Below are positions 1-6,982 of a stretch of 64,000 nucleotides of DNA, piece after piece; position 1 is the stretch's first letter; every line of letters begins with the position of its first letter. Source of the DNA: Streptomyces longispororuber. GTDB taxonomy: Bacteria; Actinomycetota; Actinomycetes; Streptomycetales; Streptomycetaceae. A program made the translations under genes and the position numbers. The stretch covers positions 1-64,000 of the forward strand of contig NZ_BNBT01000019.1 of NCBI RefSeq assembly GCF_014656095.1. Direction: 5' to 3'. Under the pieces are notes generated by a model. It saw only the letters and a program-made list of their open reading frames with translations, was not told the DNA's origin and ran no database searches.

Positions 1-152
1 GCGGCGCCGCGGCGCAGCACGCCGGGGACGGCGCGGACGCGGCCGCGCGGCAGGAACGACAGCACGAGGGCGGGCACGAGCACGAGACGGGCGGCCAGGC
101 GCCGGGCGAACGGCACCGCCGTGGGCGGCGTCAGCGCGCTGGGCGTCGTCAT
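1..152 (-). CDS. Lasso peptide B2 leader protease (partial, N-terminus only)
   Basis: Only the first ~50 residues are in the window; the gene continues past the left edge. The start is the ATG at 152, which overlaps the B1 stop by an ATGA, as is usual for translationally coupled lasso B1-B2 genes. The visible part begins MTTPSALTPPTAVPFARRLA followed by a hydrophobic stretch, matching the N-terminus of actinobacterial McjB-like transglutaminase-fold proteins. The catalytic Cys-His-Asp region lies outside the window. The family cleaves the leader peptide from the precursor held by B1. The assignment rests mainly on gene order (A-C-B1-B2). Confidence 0.65.
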   Translation of the reverse strand, partial: MTTPSALTPPTAVPFARRLAARLVLVPALVLSFLPRGRVRAVPGVLRRGA

Positions 153-403
153 CGGGCGAGCCCCGCCGCGCGCAACTCCGCCACCAGGGTCGCGACGTCC
201 CGCTCGGCCCGCGCCCGGTCGACGTCGAAGCGGGCGGCGAGGGCCTCGGCGGCGGCGGTTTCGTCGTCCCCGCGCATCAGGGCGTGGACGACCAGGGTGC
301 CGGTGGGGTTCAGTTCCCAGTACGCGCCGTTGCGCTCGTCCAGGAGGACGGTGCCGTAGTCGGTCTCCGCCGTGGAGACCGTGGTGCTGAACCGCAGTGC
401 CAT
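149..403 (-). CDS. Lasso peptide B1 / PqqD-like RiPP recognition element
   Basis: An 84-residue stand-alone RRE protein. It has the PqqD winged-helix pattern: an N-terminal beta hairpin with the YGTVLLDERNGAYWELN stretch (about residues 16-32), then helices containing GDDETAAAEALAARFDVD, and a C-terminal helix. The family binds the leader through the precursor's YxxP motif and hands it to protease B2 and cyclase C. It lies 27 bp downstream of the cyclase and overlaps B2 by 4 bp, so the cluster reads as one minus-strand operon. Length and sequence fit streptomycete lasso B1 proteins. Confidence 0.9.
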   Translation of the reverse strand: MALRFSTTVSTAETDYGTVLLDERNGAYWELNPTGTLVVHALMRGDDETAAAEALAARFDVDRARAERDVATLVAELRAAGLAR

Positions 404-430
404 GGTGGTGCCTTTCGCTCGTGGGCGGGC

Positions 431-2275
431 TCAGGAGAGGGCGGGAGTGGCCCGGGGCAGGCCGCGCAGCCACACCTCCGCGGCGATCGTGGAGTAGAGG
501 ATCGCGTCGTGCAGGCCGGGCGTGGACGGCCGCTGGGCCAGGCGGCGCAGGGCTTCGCCGTCGACCAGGCCGAGCCGTTCGAGGCGCGAGTCCTCCCAGA
601 GCGCCAGCAGGTCGCCGCGGTGCTCGCGCAGCCCGTTGGCGGCGTCCATGGAGGCCGCGGCCTTGGTGGTGCGGCCCAGGCACGCGTCCGGCACGATGCC
701 CCGCATCGCGGCGGTGAGCAGGGGCTTGTACCGCCAGGGGGTCACGCGCTCCTCGGGGCGGACGGCGAAGCACGCCTCCATGACGCGGTCGTCGAGGAAG
801 GGGGAGGCCATCGGCACACCGGCCCTGGCGGCCATCCGGTCCCACTGCCGGATGATGCGCGTACAGGAGCGGATCTGTTCCAGGTCGGCGTGCAGGCCCC
901 GGTCCGGGTGCAGCGGGACGGCGGTCTCGGCGGCCTCGCGCAGGGCTCGTGCCGCCATCTGTCTGGCTTCGGGGGTGACCCAGTCGAACAGGCGCGGCGG
1001 CATGCCCCAGCCCAGGCTGGTGATGGCGGTGGCGGGCAGCGGGTCGCGCAGGTGCCGGCCGGCGTCCGCGAGCCACCTCCCGTACGGCCGGGTGTCGGCC
1101 AGGGCGCGGCCCATGCCGCCGAGCGGCCACTGCCACAGGGCCCGGAAGCCGCGCAACTGCCGCAGGGCGAACAGCGGCCGGGTGCGCGCGAGGCGGTGGT
1201 AGTACGCCTCGGAGCACCAGGCCACGTGGTCGCCGCCGATGCCGGTCAGGTGCAGCCGGCTGCCCCGCTCGGCCATGCCCGGCAGATGGTGCAGGACCCG
1301 GGCGCGGTCCATCACGCCGATGGTGGGCTCGTCCAGGAGGTCGTCGATGCCGAGCAGGTCCTGGTAGACCAGTGGCGAGGCGTCCGCGTCCCAGACCACG
1401 TGCTCGACCTCGGGCAGGGACCGGGCGGCCAGCCGGGCCCAGTGCAGGTCGCTGTCGGCCGGGTCCCGCCCGGGCCAGGTGCTGGCCACCACCTTCGCGG
1501 GCGAGCGTGCCGCGAGGAAGCACAGGGAGGTGGAGTCGAGGCCGCCGGAGAGGTCGCAACTGACCACGCCGCCCTGGCGGGTGCGGGCGTCGACGGCCTC
1601 GGTGAGGGCCGCGCGGACGTCGGGGGCGCCGTCGGCGAGGCTCCGGACCGGCTCCGGCGGGGTCCACCAGCGCGCGTGGCGCAGCGTGCGCCCGTCCGCC
1701 GCGATCAGCAGCGCGTCGTGCGGGGACACCGCCGTGACGCCCGGCCACAGGGGCGCTTCCGCGAGCGGGTGCGGGACCGGCCACAGCAGCCGTACGGCCA
1801 CCTGGCGCGGGTCGGGGGCGGCGCCCAGCGCGGCCGCCAGGACGTCCGCGCTGGTGGCGGCGGTGTGCACGCCCCCGATCCGGGCGTGGAACACCAGCCG
1901 GAGGCCGGACGCGGTGCCCTGCACCCGCAGCCGGCCGTCGAGCGCGGCCACCAGGTGGTGGCTGCCGGGCAGGGTGCGGGCCAGGGCGTCGAGGTGCGTG
2001 AGGTCCCGCATCCGTGCGACGTGCCGGTGCAGGTGGGCGGCGTCGACGGGGCAGCAGCCGAGGACGGCGACGGCGGCCGATCCGGCGCGGGCGGTGACGA
2101 TCTCGTCGTCGTGCCAGGAGCCGACCAGCCAGGGCCGCCCCGAGGCGTGGGGCAGCGTGCGGGTTCCGGGGCGGGCGAAGGAACGGGCCGCGGCGGCCGC
2201 GTCCACGCGGTCGGGAAAGACCGCGAAGTGCGCGTCGCCGCGGCCCGGACCCGCACCGTGGTGCGGTTCAGTCAT
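431..2275 (-). CDS. Lasso peptide macrolactam synthetase (asparagine synthetase-like cyclase C)
   Basis: A 614-residue asparagine-synthetase homologue. The N-terminal glutaminase-like domain lacks the nucleophilic Cys2 of true AsnB. The ATP-pyrophosphatase motif SGGLDS is at about residues 243-248 and a GIGGDH motif lies further on. In lasso clusters this enzyme adenylates the Asp/Glu side chain and joins it to the core N-terminus, closing the ring around the threaded tail. It lies 27 bp downstream of the precursor and 27 bp upstream of B1. It is one of three Asn-synthetase-fold proteins in the window. Confidence 0.93.
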   Translation of the reverse strand: MTEPHHGAGPGRGDAHFAVFPDRVDAAAAARSFARPGTRTLPHASGRPWLVGSWHDDEIVTARAGSAAVAVLGCCPVDAAHLHRHVARMRDLTHLDALARTLPGSHHLVAALDGRLRVQGTASGLRLVFHARIGGVHTAATSADVLAAALGAAPDPRQVAVRLLWPVPHPLAEAPLWPGVTAVSPHDALLIAADGRTLRHARWWTPPEPVRSLADGAPDVRAALTEAVDARTRQGGVVSCDLSGGLDSTSLCFLAARSPAKVVASTWPGRDPADSDLHWARLAARSLPEVEHVVWDADASPLVYQDLLGIDDLLDEPTIGVMDRARVLHHLPGMAERGSRLHLTGIGGDHVAWCSEAYYHRLARTRPLFALRQLRGFRALWQWPLGGMGRALADTRPYGRWLADAGRHLRDPLPATAITSLGWGMPPRLFDWVTPEARQMAARALREAAETAVPLHPDRGLHADLEQIRSCTRIIRQWDRMAARAGVPMASPFLDDRVMEACFAVRPEERVTPWRYKPLLTAAMRGIVPDACLGRTTKAAASMDAANGLREHRGDLLALWEDSRLERLGLVDGEALRRLAQRPSTPGLHDAILYSTIAAEVWLRGLPRATPALS

Positions 2276-2302
2276 GGCGTCGGGTCTCCGAGCCCTCGAC
2301 CG

Positions 2303-2413
2303 TCAGTTCTTGCTGAGGATCAGACGGTCGTTGCCGTTGCGCTGCAGGAACCCGGTCTTCTTCCGGAACGTGCCGAGGCGGGCGAGCGTCGGAGCTTCAT
2401 ACGCCTTCTTCAT
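2303..2413 (-). CDS. Lasso peptide precursor A, citrulassin family
   Basis: A 36-codon gene read from the reverse strand. The ATG at 2413 follows a strong GAGGAGAA ribosome site. The leader carries the YxxPxLxxxG RRE motif (Y5, P8, L10, G14) and the conserved penultimate Thr (T20, followed by G21). The predicted core is FLQRNGNDRLILSKN, 15 residues, with an F1-D8 isopeptide ring of eight residues. The NDRL-LSKN tail matches citrulassin A as I remember it. A G1-D9 register (core starting one residue earlier) is the alternative. Arg9 matches the position that is citrulline in citrulassin A. It sits directly upstream of the cyclase. Confidence 0.92.
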   Translation of the reverse strand: MKKAYEAPTLARLGTFRKKTGFLQRNGNDRLILSKN

Positions 2414-2884
2414 GGCTTCTCCTCATGCCGGTTTCGCCACCGCCTCCCCGGCCGGCCCCGAACCGGCGCACCGGCTCGTGACCGCCCACGCCCTGGCTCA
2501 TCGGGAACCCGGAGCGGGAGGCGGCGACTCGGTGAGTAGCTAGCCGCACGCCACGGGCACGGAGCAACAGAACAAATGCAAGTCATCTCATAGGACTAAT
2601 CATGTGCAGAGTGATCACCGGCGTGCATCCGGCGGTGATCGACGGAGCGTTCCTGTCCTATCTGAAACGAGTTCTGGTCAGAAGAAACCTTGCGACCAGC
2701 GCTCACCGCGCCGCCGTCCCCTCCGGAGCCCAGGGGCGTACGTGTTCCGCGCGAATGCCCGGGGCCGGGCGCGCGCCCTGTCCTTTCGCACAACCTTTTC
2801 CGGCCGCCGGGCCGGAAAGAGAGGCAGTCCTCGGGCCACACCGGGCACTCGGGCGGCCGGGCGGCGCGCGCCACGCCGGGGCAC
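2414..2884. other. Intergenic region between MFS exporter and lasso cluster
   Basis: No credible gene. This 471-bp stretch should hold the lasso operon promoter, reading leftward. An AT-richer island lies near 2565-2620. An 8-bp inverted repeat (GATCACCG at 2623-2630 and CGGTGATC at 2643-2650, 12-bp spacer) about 210-240 bp upstream of the precursor could be an operator. A near-duplicate block of about 33 bp (2843-2875 and 2878-2914) spans the 3' end of the MFS gene. Confidence 0.5.
2797..2818 (-). terminator. Hairpin downstream of the MFS exporter
   Basis: TTTCCGGC and GCCGGAAA form an 8-bp perfect stem with a 6-nt loop, 66 bp past the stop of the minus-strand MFS gene. It would separate that gene from the lasso operon on the same strand. 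There is no U-tract, which is normal in high-GC actinobacteria. Confidence 0.45.
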
Positions 2885-4282
2885 TCAGGCGGCCGGGCGG
2901 GCGGCGCGCGCCACGAGGAACAGTGCCGCTCCGCACGCCGCGGCGGTGAGCCAGCCGGGGTGCGAGGCCTCGGCGAGCCGGTCGGGGTCCTGCCCGGCGA
3001 CGAGGCCCCCGCCCACCGCGACGCCGACCGCCGCTCCGACCTGCCGGGCGGTCGAGGTGATGGCGCCCGCGACGCCGGCGCGCTCGCGGGGCAGGCCGCC
3101 GACGGCGGTGTTGGTGAGGGGCGCGTTGGCGAAGCCCACGCCGACGCCGATGACCAGGTAGGCGCCGAGCAGCAGCGCGAGCGGCGTGCTGTCGCTGAGG
3201 CCGACGAGGGCCAGGGCGCCCGCGGTCAGGCTCGTGGCGGCGATGAGCAGCGGCCGGCGCGGGCCGTGGCGGCCGACCATGGCCCCGGCCACGGGCGCGC
3301 ACACGGTGGCCGCCAGCGCCATGGGCAGGGTGGCGCAGCCGGCGAGGAGCGCGGAGAGTCCGCGGGCGTGCTGGAGGTAGTAGGTGTTCAGGAGCAGCGT
3401 CAGGTTCAGCGCGGTGAAGACGGCCGTGGCGCCGAGGACGGCGGCGCCGAAGGCGGGCACGCGGAACAGCGAGAGGTCCATCAGCGGTTCGCGGCGCCGC
3501 CGTTCGACGGCGACGAAGGCGACGGCCGCCGCGGTGACCGTCCCGTAGCCGGTCACGGTCAGGGGCGCGGTCCACCCCTGGTGCGGGCCCTCGATGAGGA
3601 TCGCGACGGTGAGGCCGACGACGAGCACGAGCAGGGCCTGGCCGGGCAGGTCGAGCGAGCGGTGCCGCGGGGCGCGCGACTCCGGGACGAACAGCGCGCT
3701 GAGGACCAGCGCGGCGACGATCACCGGGATGTTGATCCAGAACAGGGCCCGCCAGTCCAGGACGGCGAGGAGGGCACCGCCGGTGACGGGCCCGGCGGCC
3801 ATGCTCAGGCCGAAGACCGACGCCCACACCCCGATGGCGCGGGCGCGCTCCCGGGCGTCCGGCATGGCGTTGACGACGATCGCCAGGGCCACCGGACTCA
3901 GCATCGAGGCACCGATGCCCTGGACGGCGCGGGCCGCGATCAGGACCCCGGCGGACGGGGCGAGCGCACACGCCAGCGACGCCACGCCGAAGACGCTCAG
4001 GCCGAGTTGGAACACGCGGCGCCGTCCGAAGCGGTCGGCCAGCGCCCCGGAGGTGGTCAGCAGGCTCGCCAGGACGATGGTGTAACTGTCGACGATCCAT
4101 TCCAGGTGGCGCGTGCTCGTCCCGAGCCCGGCACCGATCGCGGGCAGGCCGACGTTGACGATGGTCGTGTCCAGCCCCACCAGGAACATGCTCAGGGCGC
4201 AGATCGCCAGGACCGCCCAGCGCCGACGAGCAGCGAGAGCGGGCACGGCCGGGACGGTGGCGGCTGGTGAGGTCGTACGCAC
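2885..4282 (-). CDS. MFS drug exporter, DHA2 / 14-TM type
   Basis: A 465-residue integral membrane transporter. TM1 includes LAICALSMFLVGLDTTIVNV, the DHA2 motif C/D1 region, and the motif A-like loop GALADRFGRRR follows TM2. The length fits 14-TM EmrB/QacA-type proton antiporters. The frame is open further upstream, but the GTG at 4282 follows AAGGTG at good spacing and gives the usual short cytoplasmic N-terminus; a GTG at 4291 is the alternative. Two identical palindromes lie 72-112 bp upstream. It follows the same direction as the lasso operon and could export that peptide, but nothing in the sequence proves this. Confidence 0.9.
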   Translation of the reverse strand: MRTTSPAATVPAVPALAARRRWAVLAICALSMFLVGLDTTIVNVGLPAIGAGLGTSTRHLEWIVDSYTIVLASLLTTSGALADRFGRRRVFQLGLSVFGVASLACALAPSAGVLIAARAVQGIGASMLSPVALAIVVNAMPDARERARAIGVWASVFGLSMAAGPVTGGALLAVLDWRALFWINIPVIVAALVLSALFVPESRAPRHRSLDLPGQALLVLVVGLTVAILIEGPHQGWTAPLTVTGYGTVTAAAVAFVAVERRRREPLMDLSLFRVPAFGAAVLGATAVFTALNLTLLLNTYYLQHARGLSALLAGCATLPMALAATVCAPVAGAMVGRHGPRRPLLIAATSLTAGALALVGLSDSTPLALLLGAYLVIGVGVGFANAPLTNTAVGGLPRERAGVAGAITSTARQVGAAVGVAVGGGLVAGQDPDRLAEASHPGWLTAAACGAALFLVARAARPAA

Positions 4283-4353
4283 GGGCGGCACCTTCGGTCG
4301 GTGGACGTCGATGCCCACAGACTCCGCCGGAGGCCCCGCCAGACCCCCTCTTT

Positions 4354-4394
4354 TTTGCGGAAACCGCAAAACCATCCTTTGCGGAAACCGCAAA
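4354..4394 (-). promoter_or_regulatory. Tandem 17-bp palindromic operator upstream of the MFS exporter
   Basis: The palindrome TTTGCGGAAACCGCAAA occurs twice without mismatch, at 4354-4370 and 4378-4394. The centres are 24 bp apart, so the two sites are rotated by little more than two helical turns. Each has 7-bp arms around AAA. The position, 72-112 bp before the exporter start, fits repression of its promoter by a TetR- or MarR-like dimer. No regulator gene is adjacent, so the protein must be encoded elsewhere. Confidence 0.75.
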
Positions 4395-4523
4395 CCGGCG
4401 CACACGGACACCACCGCCGCCGGTCCTTCCGGGAGCACCTCCCCGCTGCCCGGTGCCGTCGCCGACCGATGTGCGCCGGACCGCCACACCGGCGGAGGAA
4501 CTCCGCACGTCTACATTCGTCCG

Positions 4524-5024
4524 GTGACCTACGACATCACGCTGGTACGGGTACCGCCGGGCTCGACGCTCGAGGAAGCGGTCGCGCGCCTCGGCGCCGA
4601 CTTCGATCCGGACGTGGAACCGGCGCCGCTGCGGCTGACCGCCGCGCAACGGGCCGCGTGGGAGCGGATCGTGGACCGCGTCGCGCGGGACGTCGGACCT
4701 GTCGGGATGGAGGAGTTCCCGTACGGCCTGACCCTGGAGACGGTCGGCCCGCCGGGGCGCGTGCAGCTCGACTACTGCGGCGACACGGCCACCGTCGAGG
4801 TCGCCTACGGCCACGCGGGCCCGGCGGCACGGGACCTGATGCGGCGGGCCTACCGCATCGCCCGCGTCGTCGAGGACGAGAGCGGCCTGACCGGGCACGA
4901 CTTCGAGGTGGACCAGCCCGTCCGCACCGGTGACCCGGCCCGGGCCGCCGCCCGGCTGAGCGGTGTCACCGATTGGGTACGGCAGCACGTGGGGCAGGAG
5001 GGAAGGTCGCGCTCCGGGCAGTGA
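4524..5024 (+). CDS. Hypothetical protein, 166 aa
   Basis: Not recognised. A soluble, acidic 166-residue protein beginning MTYDITLVRVPPGSTLEEAV, predicted alpha/beta, with no signal peptide or membrane segment. The GTG start is preceded by TACATT at 4512-4517, with six bases between, and no Shine-Dalgarno sequence, so translation is probably leaderless. Codon use is typical of the host. A perfect hairpin at 5051-5079 ends the unit. It is divergent from the MFS exporter. Confidence 0.7.
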   Translation: MTYDITLVRVPPGSTLEEAVARLGADFDPDVEPAPLRLTAAQRAAWERIVDRVARDVGPVGMEEFPYGLTLETVGPPGRVQLDYCGDTATVEVAYGHAGPAARDLMRRAYRIARVVEDESGLTGHDFEVDQPVRTGDPARAAARLSGVTDWVRQHVGQEGRSRSGQ

Positions 5025-5050
5025 GCGGACGGGGCCCGGCCGGCACGGCA

Positions 5051-5079
5051 GTGGGCACCGGCGTGCTGCCGGTGCCCAC
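5051..5079. terminator. Bidirectional terminator hairpin
   Basis: GTGGGCACCGGC and its exact complement form a 12-bp stem with a GTGCT loop. It lies between two convergent genes (stops at 5024 and 5111) and can serve both. Confidence 0.75.
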
Positions 5080-5110
5080 GTGGACGGCCTCCGCCCGCAA
5101 GCCGGTGGGG

Positions 5111-6076
5111 CTACGCGGAGGCGCCTCCGCCGTTCCCGGCGTCGCCGCCCGGCGCGGGCGTGTCCTTGGGGGCGAAGACCATCGCATGGGCCAGCGACCC
5201 GTACGGCGGGGTGTGGTTCGGGTCGTAGGGCCCGGGAGCGAGGTCGATGCGGGCGCCGGAGTAGAAGCCCACGGTGTGGTCGTACTGGACGGTGACGGTA
5301 CTGGCAAGACCCGCTTTGCCGAGGACGGAGCCGGGGTTCAGGCCGCGGTAGCCGTGGCCGCCGTACCAGTCGTTGTTGATGGTCATCAGCCAGCCGCTGA
5401 GGCTCGCCTGATAGGTGACCCGGTAGCGCGCGGTGCCCAGGTTCGACCAGAGGTAGGCGGTCTCCGACGAGTGGGCGGGAACGTCGTCGTACGCCTGCGC
5501 GGTGGTGCCCACCATGATGTCCTGGGTGTTCGTGGTGGAGTCGCCCCACTCCTTGGTGAAGGTGAAGCTCCCCTCCCTGGAGACGTCCCCGAAGCCCTCG
5601 ATGCCGATGCCGAAGCTGATCGTGGTGCCCACGCCGATGGACGTGTTCGACGAAATGGTGTGGCTGACGCTCTCGGTCTTCGTGACCGACATGTCCGCGG
5701 AATACGTGGCGGGGTGGTCCAGTTCGTTGTCCCACTCGACGTGGTACGCGATGACGGGGTTGGTGTCGACCCCGAGCCATTCGGACTTGATCGGCCGGAG
5801 CGTCACCGTGACGGGCTGCCATCCGAACACGTCGTACGCGTTGTCGTACCGGTGGTCGCCGGAGTTGGGGTGGGGCTTGGTCGGGTTGTGCAGGAACCAT
5901 TCGTCCGGCGACTCCCCGATGATGCTCCCGCAGGCCCGCCTGATCCTGTCGTAGTCGTCGAACCCGAAGGCCTTGCTCTCCGCGTCGTTGATCGTGTGGA
6001 TCTCTTGTCCGGTGGCCGTTATCCAGCAGTTGCTCGGCGCTTGACCGGCTGTTATCTGCACGTCGAAAGTGGCCAT
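5111..6076 (-). CDS. Predicted aerolysin/ETX-MTX2-like pore-forming protein
   Basis: A 321-residue protein starting at the ATG at 6076 after GGAAGAGG. From about residue 115 to 185 it has the long Ser/Thr-rich alternating beta pattern of aerolysin-type proteins: a VTKTESVSHTISSNTSIG strand, a central amphipathic GVGTTISFGIGIEGFG stretch that could be the insertion loop, then GSFTFTKEWGDSTTNTQ. The N-terminal third (ATGQEIHTINDAESKAFGFD) may be a separate receptor-binding or jacalin/lectin-like domain. There is no signal peptide, so export or release by lysis is unknown. The C-terminus is Gly-rich. The fold is assigned from the pattern, not from an alignment. Confidence 0.6.
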   Translation of the reverse strand: MATFDVQITAGQAPSNCWITATGQEIHTINDAESKAFGFDDYDRIRRACGSIIGESPDEWFLHNPTKPHPNSGDHRYDNAYDVFGWQPVTVTLRPIKSEWLGVDTNPVIAYHVEWDNELDHPATYSADMSVTKTESVSHTISSNTSIGVGTTISFGIGIEGFGDVSREGSFTFTKEWGDSTTNTQDIMVGTTAQAYDDVPAHSSETAYLWSNLGTARYRVTYQASLSGWLMTINNDWYGGHGYRGLNPGSVLGKAGLASTVTVQYDHTVGFYSGARIDLAPGPYDPNHTPPYGSLAHAMVFAPKDTPAPGGDAGNGGGASA

Positions 6077-6648
6077 GCCTCTTCCTTGTCCGTGGGGGGA
6101 GGGAACGATTCCGGGTCCGTGCGGGGCGTTTCCGTGCGGGCGTTCCGTGCGGGCGTTCCGTGCGGAGCGTTTCCGTGCGGAGTGTTCCGTGCAGGGCGTC
6201 GCGTGCAGGGTGGATCGCTTTCCGCCGCGCCATTCGTCCGTCGTCGCCGTGCGCCAACGCCAGGACAGCTCATCCGTGGGCACCCGAATTCTCGGCCAGG
6301 CATGAGAATCGCCGCAATACGTGTCCTGGCCATTGTCGGGAGCCGACGCCGGGAAGGGATCTCCCGCCTGCTGTCCTGACGCGCCGCCAGGTCCGGCGGG
6401 ACCGCCGGTGACAGGCCGCATCCGGCGACACCATCCGCCCGACCCGGCCCGCCCGCACCATACGCATCCGCCGCCCCGGCGAAGACGTACCGATTGCCTT
6501 GCATTGCTGCGGAATATCGGCATAGCTCGCCTGCCGCACGCCGGGCGGCGGATGAAGTGGTTCACGCATTGACCGGTTTGACGCTGTCGGACGGGGCCCC
6601 GGGATCGGAGACTCTCGGGAAAGCCGACGACTCAGCCAGAGAGGGACC
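6077..6648. other. Divergent intergenic region with short tandem repeats
   Basis: No credible gene in 572 bp. It must contain promoters for the leftward pore-former gene and the rightward peptide/ligase/glycosyltransferase cassette. Six imperfect copies of TCCGTGCGG(G/A)GCGT lie at 6116-6200. The rest shows no palindrome that I can support. Confidence 0.5.
6116..6200. repeat. Six imperfect 13-15 bp tandem repeats
   Basis: The unit TCCGTGCGGGCGT (copies at 6131 and 6144 are identical) varies at its 3' end. Copies start at 6116, 6131, 6144, 6157, 6172 and 6186. They lie 40-124 bp upstream of the pore-former start, within its likely promoter or leader. They could be regulator sites or a simple slippage repeat. 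Confidence 0.8.
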
Positions 6649-6972
6649 ATGGGCGGCGAGGAAGAAGCGACGAACCCCCCGGCCGAATCCACGACCTCAC
6701 CGGAAGAATCCACGACTCCGGCAGACGAAACCGCGAACCCGACAGCCCGGTCCGCGACTCCGGCGGACGAATCCACTGCCCCGGCGGACACCGCCAAGGA
6801 CCCCACCGACGAACTGGTCGCCACCGCCGAGGAACTGTTCGAGCCGGAAGGGCCGGAAGGAGCAGGGGAATCCGGCGCCTCGGCCGGTGAACGTCCCGGC
6901 GGTGACGAGGCCCGCCCGGTATTCGGCAAACTGCTGGGCAGCAGGGACAGGCAGAGGAGAAAGAAGGGGTAA
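6649..6972 (+). CDS. Small acidic Thr/Ser/Pro-rich protein, possible substrate of the adjacent ligase and glycosyltransferase
   Basis: 107 residues starting after a good GAGAGGG ribosome site. Residues 9-55 are low complexity (repeats such as TTSPEES, TTPADE, ATPADES), like a mucin-type or flexible linker segment. Then comes an acidic helix (DELVATAEELFEP) and a basic C-terminus ending RDRQRRKKG. There is no signal peptide, TM segment or Cys. The next gene starts 10 bp downstream. Its size and place in front of an Asn-synthetase-like ligase and a glycosyltransferase suggest a modified peptide or a carrier. No known RiPP leader motif is present, so this is inference. Confidence 0.65.
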   Translation: MGGEEEATNPPAESTTSPEESTTPADETANPTARSATPADESTAPADTAKDPTDELVATAEELFEPEGPEGAGESGASAGERPGGDEARPVFGKLLGSRDRQRRKKG

Positions 6973-6982
6973 GCCCGGGTTC

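Noticed and set aside
284..2539. Long plus-strand open frame over the lasso cyclase
   Set aside because: It is antisense to a gene with clear PP-loop motifs, and its protein is Gly/Arg/Gln-rich without domains, a typical high-GC shadow.
2703..6257. 1184-codon minus-strand frame
   Set aside because: It crosses three real genes in other frames and a convergent terminator; composition is Arg/Pro/His-rich shadow.
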